Source: Globobulimina sp. (Eukaryota > Foraminifera > Rotaliida). Taken from it: DNA of 5,060 bases. The translations under genes were made by a program, and so were the position numbers. Below are positions 1-5,060 of this stretch, in pieces; within the stretch, counting starts at the first letter, position 1; each line of letters begins with the position of its first letter. Under the pieces are notes generated by a model, which had not been told where the DNA came from, searched no databases, and was given only the letters and a program-made list of their open reading frames with translations. The stretch spans positions 1-5,060 of the forward strand of contig PIVH01000751.1 in NCBI GenBank assembly GCA_003354225.1, read 5' to 3'.

Positions 1-1640
1 TGATTGTCACACCGTAGATTAATGTCAATGTTCTCTTTAAAATAATCCTTATACGTCCACAGTGCTGCGACAATGGCTAAGGCCTCAAAATGAGCAATAT
101 GTTGCTCTTGAGTATATACAATGGATTTGTCATAATCTAAATACTTGGTATAAATCGTCATAAATTGAGCTGGGACAGTATCGAATGACCAATGACCTTC
201 GAAATACGCGCCAATGCCTGGCTGCCAGTTAGGTTTCTCTCCATTTGTGGCACCATCAGTATATAAATTGACTTTTGGTCTGTTACCAAAACCAACCACA
301 TCATAAATATTGACTCTATCACAGATATACATGTATTTTATCCAAAGGTTGGCATCTTTAATTTCATGGTCACAAAAATACATCAAAGTAATATCATCGC
401 CATAAATCCTTTTATGTGCCGTCAATTTCATCCGCATACGGCGTAAAAAGGCCGTTCCAGGCCACATTAATGCTGCCATCCAGGTAAGAGTACCCATCAA
501 TGATTCGTATTTATCGCTCATTAGCATCCGACACGAGGCGATAATAATTAATATTAATAAACATTTTTTCTTTTTATCAGGACCAGGACCGACTGTCATG
601 TCCGAAGAGTCATAGATCAATCCACAAACTTCCATAATCCACGAAACTAATTTGCGCTTTGCTTCCTTTTCAATGTATCCACATAAATTAAGAAATTCGA
701 AGAATTTCTCCATTAAAAATGTCTCACGTTTACGATCTGAGAATGGGAATGATTTAATAAATCCAATATGATCATCAATGTAAACTAAATTCTCAATACG
801 CTCATTGTAGAGTAATAAAGGCTTAATCCAATGATGAAACGCCATAATTAATACGTTTCCGAAATCCTGTGAGTGTTTTGATGCACCTTTGCTGCCATAA
901 ATATCGCAGGTGTCTACCAATTCAATTCCCATGAACTTATATCCCATATACTTCCACTCACTCTTATTCATTCCTAATTGTCTGAAGGCGTCAGCGCCAT
1001 CAGTCTTGAACATCAAACAGAATCTGCCCATAATTATCAAACGTTTACAGAAATCTTTGCAGAGTGGAACCTGCATTTTATAGTCAATGGGAGCCGTCAA
1101 TTCATTGATACTGTAGGTCCATAACGAAGAAAATGTAGCGTGTCTACATATTCTCGCTTTGCTGTTGCGTCTCGTCCATAATGTTAATGGGCCACCAGTT
1201 TTCTTATCGACTGCAACTAATTGAATGAAGTTTAAAATTGATTGATTACTGTGTAACAATGCCTATTTTGGGCCAATCTTACCTAATTCCATTTGCTCCG
1301 CTAAATTAGTGCCTATTTCAATTAGTTCTAAAATATTCCAATCACGCATCCTTTTGACAGTATCATTCATAGGAATGTTATAATTATTTGTTATCCCTAA
1401 CTTCCATCCATGTTTTAAATTGATTAAAGTCTGATTAATTAAAATATGTAATTTACGATCATTTCCAATGGGAATTTGTTCGATTGCGTTAATGAAAAAT
1501 GAGTTGAACGGTTGTCGATGCAATTTGGATTTCACATATTTAAAATTGCGAACTGCTCTTTGAAATCGACATTTTACTATGTCCCACAAAATATTATTCC
1601 ACACAGTGGGATTGGTATGCAATGCTATATAATATGTGCA
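1..1640 (-). CDS. Reverse transcriptase-RNase H polyprotein, DIRS/Ngaro-like, 3' end off window, one in-frame TAG
   Basis: This is the polymerase of a retroelement: it copies RNA to DNA and degrades the RNA strand. I read it on the minus strand from the stop at 1643-1641 to the window edge. A pre-RT region (P-F-N-S-F-F, then H-G-W-K-L-G-I, then E-Q-M-E-L-G-K-I-G-P) resembles the segment before the fingers of DIRS/Ngaro RTs. Next come V-A-V-D-K-K (about 1217-1200), S-I-N-E-L (about 1112-1098), motif A K-T-D-G-A-D-A-F-R-Q-L (1007-975, catalytic Asp 1001-999) and motif C Y-I-D-D (782-771). The thumb has M-G-T-L-T-W and P-G-T-A-F-L-R-R (about 496-438). RNase H begins at Y-T-D-G-A (Asp at 257-255), with F-E-A-L (Glu at 86-84) and R-C-D-N (Asp at 8-6); its last catalytic residue is off the window. 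The motif B region reads Y-G-S-K-G-A-S where relatives usually have F-G-L-x-x-A-P. The frame has an in-frame TAG at 1265-1263 and no ATG before 1370-1368, so the true start is unresolved. Confidence 0.92.
1263..1265 (-). other. In-frame TAG inside the RT frame
   Basis: The same reading frame is open on both sides of this codon: 125 codons before it (from 1640) and 420 after it (to the window edge). The conserved sequence runs through it, with G-K-I-G-P-K just before and the H-S-N ... V-A-V-D-K-K segment just after. In relatives this stretch is continuous RT sequence, so this is not a natural gene boundary. It could be a nonsense mutation, a read-through codon, a reassigned codon or a sequencing error. 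The two neighbouring ORFs both end in TAA, so nothing in the window excludes TAG being sense. Confidence 0.9.
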
Positions 1641-1936
1641 TTAGTTACTATTAATGGATGTAAATTATCTCACAATCTCGTTTCTGACATCCGGGATGAT
1701 GTAGACAGAGAGAGAAATATGTCGTGATTGTATACAATGTTTACGCTGCGGACGTAAACTATAAATGATAATGACTCTATAAACTACAATGCTAACCACA
1801 ATATATTCGGTGTGACTTTATAACTCAAACCTTACTTCGAGGCAGTTACTAAGTTTTTGAGTCAGATTTACAAAGAGCTTTCAGAAAATGTACTATACCT
1901 AGTTTGTATGTGACAAATGATATGAATATGACTTAC
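1625..1936 (-). other. Possible intron upstream of the RT frame
   Basis: The RT frame opens after a TAA without an ATG. On the minus strand, AG at 1626-1625 (in TATATAG) is preceded by a branch-site-like CTAAT at 1644-1640, about 16 nt away. A consensus GTAAGT donor lies at 1936-1931. Together they would define a 312-nt intron entering the RT frame in phase 1. A weaker alternative donor, GTAAGG, is at 1835-1830. I could not find a convincing coding exon or start codon just upstream of either donor, so this is a hypothesis only. Confidence 0.22.
1739..1759. repeat. Perfect 7-bp inverted repeat with 7-nt loop
   Basis: GTTTACG at 1739-1745 and CGTAAAC at 1753-1759 are exact reverse complements around a GC-richer loop, CTGCGGA. 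It is the most GC-rich island in an otherwise AT-rich gap. It could fold as a hairpin in RNA or single-stranded DNA. Its role is unknown. Confidence 0.6.
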
Positions 1937-1939
1937 GTA

Positions 1940-1955
1940 TATACCCCACCCCTGA
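1940..1955 (+). promoter_or_regulatory. TATACCCCACCCCTGA motif, inverted relative to the Gag promoter motif
   Basis: This 16-base plus-strand motif aligns to TATACCCATCCCTGA, which lies on the minus strand (3505-3491) just ahead of the Gag-like ORF. They differ by one substitution and one gap. The two copies therefore face each other across the Gag-like ORF. No plus-strand gene follows this copy. It may be an antisense promoter, part of a split or inverted repeat of the element, or coincidence. Confidence 0.35.
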
Positions 1956-1998
1956 GATGTATTTACATGTAATGTTAATAAGATTGTAAAGGAAAATT

Positions 1999-2034
1999 AA
2001 ATTATGTCCACAAATCAAATAATGTCCACAAATC
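1999..2034. repeat. Tandem duplication, 2 x 18 bp
   Basis: Two adjacent 18-base units (1999-2016 and 2017-2034) match at 17 of 18 positions, differing only at 2003 (T) against 2021 (A). Both contain ATGTCCACAAATC. The repeat sits in the 3' untranslated region of the Gag-like ORF. The near identity suggests a recent local duplication. Confidence 0.8.
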
Positions 2035-2167
2035 AATATATATTGATAAATAAAATTAATATAAAATATAAAATAACTAATAATAAATGTACACTTTGTG
2101 TAAAATTAAAGGAAAATAATAGTGTAAAATATAAAATAAAATATGTCAATAACAAAATCCAATTAAT

Positions 2168-3457
2168 TTACCGACCATAACCATAAACGTTACCACTTCC
2201 ACGATTATCGCATTTATTTGAAATGTGTTTATCAACAACAAAGCAAAAACGACACATATGATGCCAATCACATCGATCATGTCCGTTGCTGTAATAACAT
2301 CTGCCCTTTTCATGATAATTACATATATATTGTACTAATTCGGGTCCACCATACAATACTCCATTCTTTACATGATAACAATTCATCTTTGCAGTGTTGA
2401 CCTCTTTTCTACCACCTTGATAACCATTGTTTTGTTGATTGCCGTGTTGATTCTCATTGGGTTTATGTCTTTTGAATGGTCTTTGATTTCCATTATAATC
2501 GCTTTGTTGTTGTTGATGATTGGAAGGTTGATACATGTGATTATAACGAGATGGGTTATAATCACCTTGTTGATTATTGTAATTGCCATAATTTGAGTTG
2601 TTATTATTCTGATTATGTTGTTGATTGCCTCTATAATTGCCACGGCCACGGCCTCTTGGATGACCTCGTTGATTTCCTCTGTAATTTCGTTGATATCCGC
2701 CACGATAATTGTTGCCGTCAGATCGATCTCTTTGGTGATATCCACCTCTTCGTGAATAGCGACCGCGTCCTCGACCTCGCCAACCACCTCGTTGTCGTCG
2801 CGGAATGTATGTGGTCTGAATAGGTTGTACATTTTGGATTGGTTGCGCTGTTTGTGTCGGTTGCGATAATTTGATACTCGCATTGTACGTTCTTGTCTCA
2901 ATGCTATGTTTGTGTTCATGTGAAATAATCGATAGTTTCCACTCATTGAACGTGTGGCGATCACCCAAATTCTCGCCAGCACTCACTCCACGCTCTAAAA
3001 CCAATTTCCTTCTCTTTAATAAGAAGTGATTGAAAGCCTTCAATCCTTCGTTACCAATCAAGCTCGAACTTAATTCATTTTGTACATACTTTGCTAATTT
3101 CATCCATTGTAAACCTGCCGCGGTTAAATAAGCGCTTTGAACCAATGTTTCTAATTTAATTCCTTTATTACGATGAATATCGGCTAATTCTGTGATCGTT
3201 GTTGAAATCATCATAATTACTTTGTACGTCGCGTTATGTTCTTGTTTAAATGTCTTGATTGCTGAGTCAATATTTGTATGATTCTGCGACCAGTTTATAT
3301 CTCCCGTTAATGCCAAATATCGTAATATATCGTTTAACGATGCACCGCCTGTTGTACATAGACGGTAATAACCAATTTTAGCCGAAATACGTTTTTTCTT
3401 TGATACATTGCCATTGATCTCATTGCTTAAATCGTTTTGATCCTTTTGATATTCCAT
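2168..3457 (-). CDS. Gag-like RNA-binding protein with RGG box and C-terminal CCCH/zinc-knuckle cluster
   Basis: This 429-residue ORF, complete from ATG to TAA, probably encodes the retroelement's nucleocapsid-like protein. Residues 1-195 are mixed and largely helical by eye, with a basic K-K-K-R near residue 20 and no recognised family. Residues 196-216 hold a short Q-P-I-Q / Q-P-T-Q repeat. Residues 220-278 form a dense RGG/RG box rich in R, G and Y. Residues 279-350 are Asn/Gln-rich. The C-terminus has C379, C387, C396, H400 (C-x7-C-x8-C-x3-H, a CCCH-like finger), followed by C402-x2-C405-x5-H411-x4-C416, a zinc knuckle one residue longer than the retroviral form. A comparable C-terminal Cys/His cluster is known from Gag-like proteins of DIRS/Ngaro elements. 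Its position upstream of the RT supports the Gag assignment. A cellular RGG protein is the alternative. The start is the first in-frame ATG, with a TATA-like element about 45 bases before it and an overlapping upstream ORF. Confidence 0.82.
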   Translation of the reverse strand: MEYQKDQNDLSNEINGNVSKKKRISAKIGYYRLCTTGGASLNDILRYLALTGDINWSQNHTNIDSAIKTFKQEHNATYKVIMMISTTITELADIHRNKGIKLETLVQSAYLTAAGLQWMKLAKYVQNELSSSLIGNEGLKAFNHFLLKRRKLVLERGVSAGENLGDRHTFNEWKLSIISHEHKHSIETRTYNASIKLSQPTQTAQPIQNVQPIQTTYIPRRQRGGWRGRGRGRYSRRGGYHQRDRSDGNNYRGGYQRNYRGNQRGHPRGRGRGNYRGNQQHNQNNNNSNYGNYNNQQGDYNPSRYNHMYQPSNHQQQQSDYNGNQRPFKRHKPNENQHGNQQNNGYQGGRKEVNTAKMNCYHVKNGVLYGGPELVQYICNYHEKGRCYYSNGHDRCDWHHMCRFCFVVDKHISNKCDNRGSGNVYGYGR

Positions 3458-3465
3458 AAAATCAT
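3427..3465 (-). other. Short upstream ORF overlapping the Gag-like start codon
   Basis: An ATG at 3465-3463, eight bases before the Gag-like ATG, opens a 12-codon frame (M-I-L-W-N-I-K-R-I-K-T-I) ending in TAA at 3429-3427, inside the main ORF and in another frame. If the mRNA starts at the TATA-like element, scanning ribosomes would meet this ATG first. It could lower Gag translation, or it may be chance. The peptide itself shows nothing recognisable. Confidence 0.35.
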
Positions 3466-3490
3466 AGTAATCTAAAATAAGGGGAGTTGT

Positions 3491-3512
3491 TCAGGGATGG
3501 GTATAATATATT
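3491..3512 (-). promoter_or_regulatory. TATA-like promoter element ahead of the Gag-like ORF
   Basis: On the minus strand an A/T run containing TATATTATA is followed directly by CCCATCCCTGA, a C-rich block that stands out in AT-rich surroundings. It ends 33 bases upstream of the Gag-like ATG, which would give a very short 5' leader. The motif recurs in inverted orientation at 1940-1955. Promoter function is inferred from position and composition only. Confidence 0.4.
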
Positions 3513-3570
3513 TTATTATGAGTTATATTTGAAATAAGTCTGAACTATTAAAGTTACAACAGACTAAACA

Positions 3571-3590
3571 CCGTAAAATACACGTTACGG
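3571..3590. repeat. 6-bp inverted repeat with 8-nt loop
   Basis: CCGTAA at 3571-3576 pairs with TTACGG at 3585-3590 around AATACACG. A hairpin of similar size lies at 1739-1759, and the arms of both include a TTACG/CGTAA core. Its role is unknown. Confidence 0.5.
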
Positions 3591-3627
3591 ATTAACAAAA
3601 ATCGGGTTACTGAAAAAACGGATTACT
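3587..3627. repeat. Three CGG-R-TTA motifs spaced 15-16 bases
   Basis: CGGATTAAC (3588-3596), CGGGTTACT (3603-3611) and CGGATTACT (3619-3627) recur at 15- and 16-base intervals, with the A before CGG shared by the outer two. On the coding strand these read as AGTAAYCCG-type sites. Regular repeats of this size upstream of a gene would suit a cluster of protein-binding sites. No factor is identified. Confidence 0.45.
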
Positions 3628-3710
3628 TAGAAAGTAAACAAACTGTGCACACCGAGACCGTTTTTATGCATTAAATCAACACATTACAAAGACATGAAAT
3701 ACAAACAGAG

Positions 3711-5060
3711 TTAAAGCAAATACATACTCTTCATGATCGATGTACGAATATCGTTGTCAGTAACATGGTTACCACCATATTTTTGCATTAAATCTGTAAA
3801 ATGTACACTTTCGTCCTCATTATCAATGCCTGGATGCATAAAAGTTAAGCCATCCACTAATGCGGCTTTATTCTTCTCCTTTAAGTCGTCATTGACACTT
3901 TGTTGGATATTCTTGGCATTTTGAACCATTTCTTGATTAAATTGGTCATTCTCAATGTTCACATTCAAGTTGCGATCGATAGTCCGACGAGTCCGAATAT
4001 TCACGGCCAAATGACGTTGTTTGTTGCGACTATTTAACTGATCTAATAATGAGGGTTTTGAACCAGTGAATCTATTCTTGCCTCCTGCACCGACGCCGTT
4101 GTTGCTAATATTGCTCAAATTGTTAAGCCACGCATTGTCCGCATTGTCGTCCGTTTTCTTTTCTTCTTCAATGACTTCAACGGATTTCTCTTTAGTGTTT
4201 GTGTTGTGATTATTATTTGAATTATTATTTGAATTATTATGTGGCAAATTGTTTAATATCTTTTCTTTGTATAATTCGAATTCTTCGCTCCTTGTCAAGG
4301 GATTAATTAATTCGCGAATGACTTCTGTTAAATTTGCGAAATCAGGTTTAAAATTTGCCGATTTATAAGAAACCGTTGTTTCTGTTAAGCCAAAATAATA
4401 ATATAATTTCGCTTTGGGGGTGTTTTTAAATCGAATATTAGTTTGATCATTAATAAATTGATTGAATTGATTAATTATTGTACTCCACACAATTTTGGCA
4501 AATTCAGCGTATTGTTTAACTTGTTCTGGATCATAATTTGAGGGAGTTCCACGTGCCGAAATAAGGATATTCTCCATAACTTGCAATGTGGCAAAATCTT
4601 GCTCTTGGAAATATTCAATAAGCGTTGCGGCAATGATACTAATAGCCTGCGATTTAATTCTCTTTACGAGCATCCATTTAAAATCATCCGTTGAGTCCGG
4701 GAATGCGCGGTCATTCGCATCTGTTGACGCCCAAAGAGGGTCACTTCGATCCTTGATAACTAATTGATTGCTGCATAATAATCGTAATCGCTTGAAGGCT
4801 GCTACAGAATTGTCTACTTTGCCAATGGTATAACCAGATTCAGTGCCCTTTGAGGCATCTGATGTATCTTTCGCCCTTTCATGAAAAATAAATTTGAATC
4901 CTAAATTGATTGAATCATATTCATCGATTAATGTCTTATCAATAGTTGCATACGGTTCATATGCTGATTCTTCGTATACTGGTTGCGATAAATTGATTAT
5001 TCTCGTTGCTGTTGCTAATTTAATATTAACTCCACTGAGGGCTTTGCTGACGTCGAAGCT
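3711..5060 (-). CDS. Unrecognised ORF, 5' end off window, Asn-rich linker
   Basis: The frame is open from the right edge to TAA at 3713-3711, giving 449 visible residues. The first internal ATG (4673-4671) is at visible residue 130. The preceding 129 codons have no stop and no Met and look protein-like, so the gene almost certainly starts beyond the window. Visible residues 1-270 look globular and largely helical, with stretches such as A-A-F-K-R-L-R-L-L-C, S-I-I-A-A-T-L-I-E-Y-F and V-W-S-T-I-I-N-Q-F. About residues 272-290 are an Asn-rich N-N-S-N run with an acidic, Lys-rich patch after it. The C-terminal 130 residues are polar, with a basic stretch (I-R-T-R-R-T-I-D-R). I see no signal peptide, membrane segment, zinc motif or enzyme signature, and I do not recognise the family. 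It shares strand and composition with the Gag-like ORF, so it could be an extra ORF of the element, such as a second structural protein. It could equally be a host gene or part of another element. Confidence 0.85.
   Translation of the reverse strand, partial: SFDVSKALSGVNIKLATATRIINLSQPVYEESAYEPYATIDKTLIDEYDSINLGFKFIFHERAKDTSDASKGTESGYTIGKVDNSVAAFKRLRLLCSNQLVIKDRSDPLWASTDANDRAFPDSTDDFKWMLVKRIKSQAISIIAATLIEYFQEQDFATLQVMENILISARGTPSNYDPEQVKQYAEFAKIVWSTIINQFNQFINDQTNIRFKNTPKAKLYYYFGLTETTVSYKSANFKPDFANLTEVIRELINPLTRSEEFELYKEKILNNLPHNNSNNNSNNNHNTNTKEKSVEVIEEEKKTDDNADNAWLNNLSNISNNGVGAGGKNRFTGSKPSLLDQLNSRNKQRHLAVNIRTRRTIDRNLNVNIENDQFNQEMVQNAKNIQQSVNDDLKEKNKAALVDGLTFMHPGIDNEDESVHFTDLMQKYGGNHVTDNDIRTSIMKSMYLL
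4212..4240. repeat. 12-bp in-frame tandem repeat encoding Asn-Ser-rich linker
   Basis: The unit ATTATTTGAATT occurs twice in tandem (4212-4223 and 4224-4235), followed by a partial third copy. On the coding strand it gives N-N-S-N repeats in the linker of the unrecognised ORF. A 12-base unit keeps the frame when copy number changes, so this is a likely length-polymorphic site. Confidence 0.8.

Larger units (their letters stand above)
1641..2167. other. Long AT-rich intergenic gap between Gag-like ORF and RT frame
   Basis: No frame on either strand shows convincing coding sequence in these 527 bases. A plus-strand ORF reaching in from 1512 to 1727 lies opposite the RT frame and looks like a shadow. 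The part from about 2040 to 2160 is nearly all A and T, with repeated A-A-A-A-T-A-T-A-A-A-A-T-A-A blocks near 2062 and 2127. On the plus strand it carries AATAAA words near 2048, 2083 and 2134, which in such A-rich sequence may be chance. Gag and pol frames of DIRS-type elements are usually close or overlapping, so a spacer this long is unusual. It may hold an intron, a promoter or an inserted segment. Confidence 0.7.
1..3512 (-). mobile_element. Partial DIRS/Ngaro-like retrotransposon (Gag-like ORF plus RT-RNase H)
   Basis: The Gag-like ORF (3457-2168) and the RT-RNase H frame (1640 to the left edge) share strand, order and base composition, as expected of one retroelement. The RT type points to tyrosine-recombinase retroelements: the order is a pre-RT segment ending in G-K-I-G-P, then a V-D-K-K segment, an S-I-N-E motif, D-x-x-D-A-F-R-Q-L, Y-I-D-D, a thumb ending in P-G-T-A-F-L-R-R, and RNase H directly after it. 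Known DIRS-type elements encode Gag, RT-RH and a tyrosine recombinase, with inverted or split direct terminal repeats in place of LTRs. No integrase, protease, recombinase or complete terminal repeat is seen in the window. The right boundary given here is only the promoter-like motif ahead of the Gag ORF. The true end may lie further right and include the unrecognised upstream ORF. Confidence 0.72.
3458..3710. other. Non-coding gap between the upstream ORF and the Gag-like ORF
   Basis: These 253 bases contain no convincing ORF. They hold the TATA-like element (3491-3512), a triplicated CGG-R-TTA motif (3587-3627) and a small hairpin (3571-3590). The arrangement suits a 5' control region for the Gag-like gene, or the boundary between the retroelement and whatever lies upstream. 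I see no obvious polyadenylation signal for the upstream ORF. Confidence 0.55.

Noticed and set aside
390-407. Y-G-D-D motif in the RT-RNase H frame, resembling an RT or RNA polymerase active site
   Set aside because: It lies about 125 codons after the true Y-I-D-D (782-771), past the thumb motif and just before RNase H, so it is in the connection region and not the polymerase site.
1263-1622. A separate 119-residue protein ending at the TAG
   Set aside because: It starts from TTG, and its C-terminal part matches the conserved region that leads directly into the RT, so it is the N-terminal part of the RT frame and not an independent gene.
1512-1727. 71-residue plus-strand ORF at the upstream end of the RT frame
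   Set aside because: Half of it lies opposite RT coding sequence and it shows no recognisable feature. The same applies to the plus-strand ORF at 3733-3924.
1772-1830. Imperfect direct repeat TGACTCTATAAACTACAA / TGACTTTATAACTCAAAC, 41 bases apart
   Set aside because: The match needs a gap and several mismatches in AT-rich sequence, so chance is a sufficient explanation.
2049-2139. AATAAA polyadenylation signals on the plus strand
   Set aside because: All recognised genes are on the minus strand, and such words are expected by chance in this nearly pure A/T stretch.
2476-2823. Plus-strand ORF opposite the RGG box
   Set aside because: It is an antisense shadow of the Arg/Gly/Asn-rich coding sequence, with composition explained by the reverse complement of those codons.
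2383-2982. 199-residue minus-strand ORF overlapping the Gag-like gene in another frame
   Set aside because: Its repetitive Ile/Asn/Thr composition is what the RGG and Asn/Gln codons give when read out of frame, and it lacks any motif of its own.

Overview
This is an AT-rich window (roughly one third G+C by eye) whose recognisable genes all lie on the minus strand. It looks eukaryotic: there are Asn/Gln-rich low-complexity linkers, an RGG-box nucleic-acid-binding protein, TATA-like promoter sequence, long AT-rich gaps and no bacterial ribosome-binding sites. The composition would suit an AT-rich protist or a low-GC fungus, but the host cannot be identified from this sequence.

The core is part of a retroelement. 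Its reverse transcriptase / RNase H resembles DIRS/Ngaro-type (tyrosine-recombinase) retrotransposons, not LTR or LINE elements. In transcription order (right to left on the given strand): (1) 5060-3711 holds a long unrecognised ORF, open at the window edge, with at least 449 residues, a poly-Asn linker and a charged C-terminal part. (2) 3710-3458 is a non-coding gap with a TATA-like element, a small hairpin and a triplicated CGG-R-TTA motif. (3) 3457-2168 encodes a 429-residue Gag-like protein with a helical N-terminal half, an RGG/RG box, an Asn/Gln-rich linker and a C-terminal Cys/His cluster ending in a zinc knuckle. (4) 2167-1641 is an unusually long, very AT-rich gap with a tandem repeat, a hairpin and an inverted partial copy of the Gag promoter motif. 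(5) 1640-1 is the RT-RNase H reading frame, running off the left edge.

The RT frame has two oddities. It carries one in-frame TAG at 1263-1265, inside the conserved N-terminal part of the RT, yet otherwise stays open for about 540 codons. It also has no ATG at its upstream end, so it needs splicing, a non-AUG start or recoding, or it is a recently damaged copy. The expected working model is that the Gag-like protein packages element RNA and the RT-RNase H copies it. A tyrosine recombinase, which would integrate it, is not present here and would be expected beyond the left edge. Whether the upstream 449+ residue ORF belongs to the element is open and is the most interesting unknown of the window.
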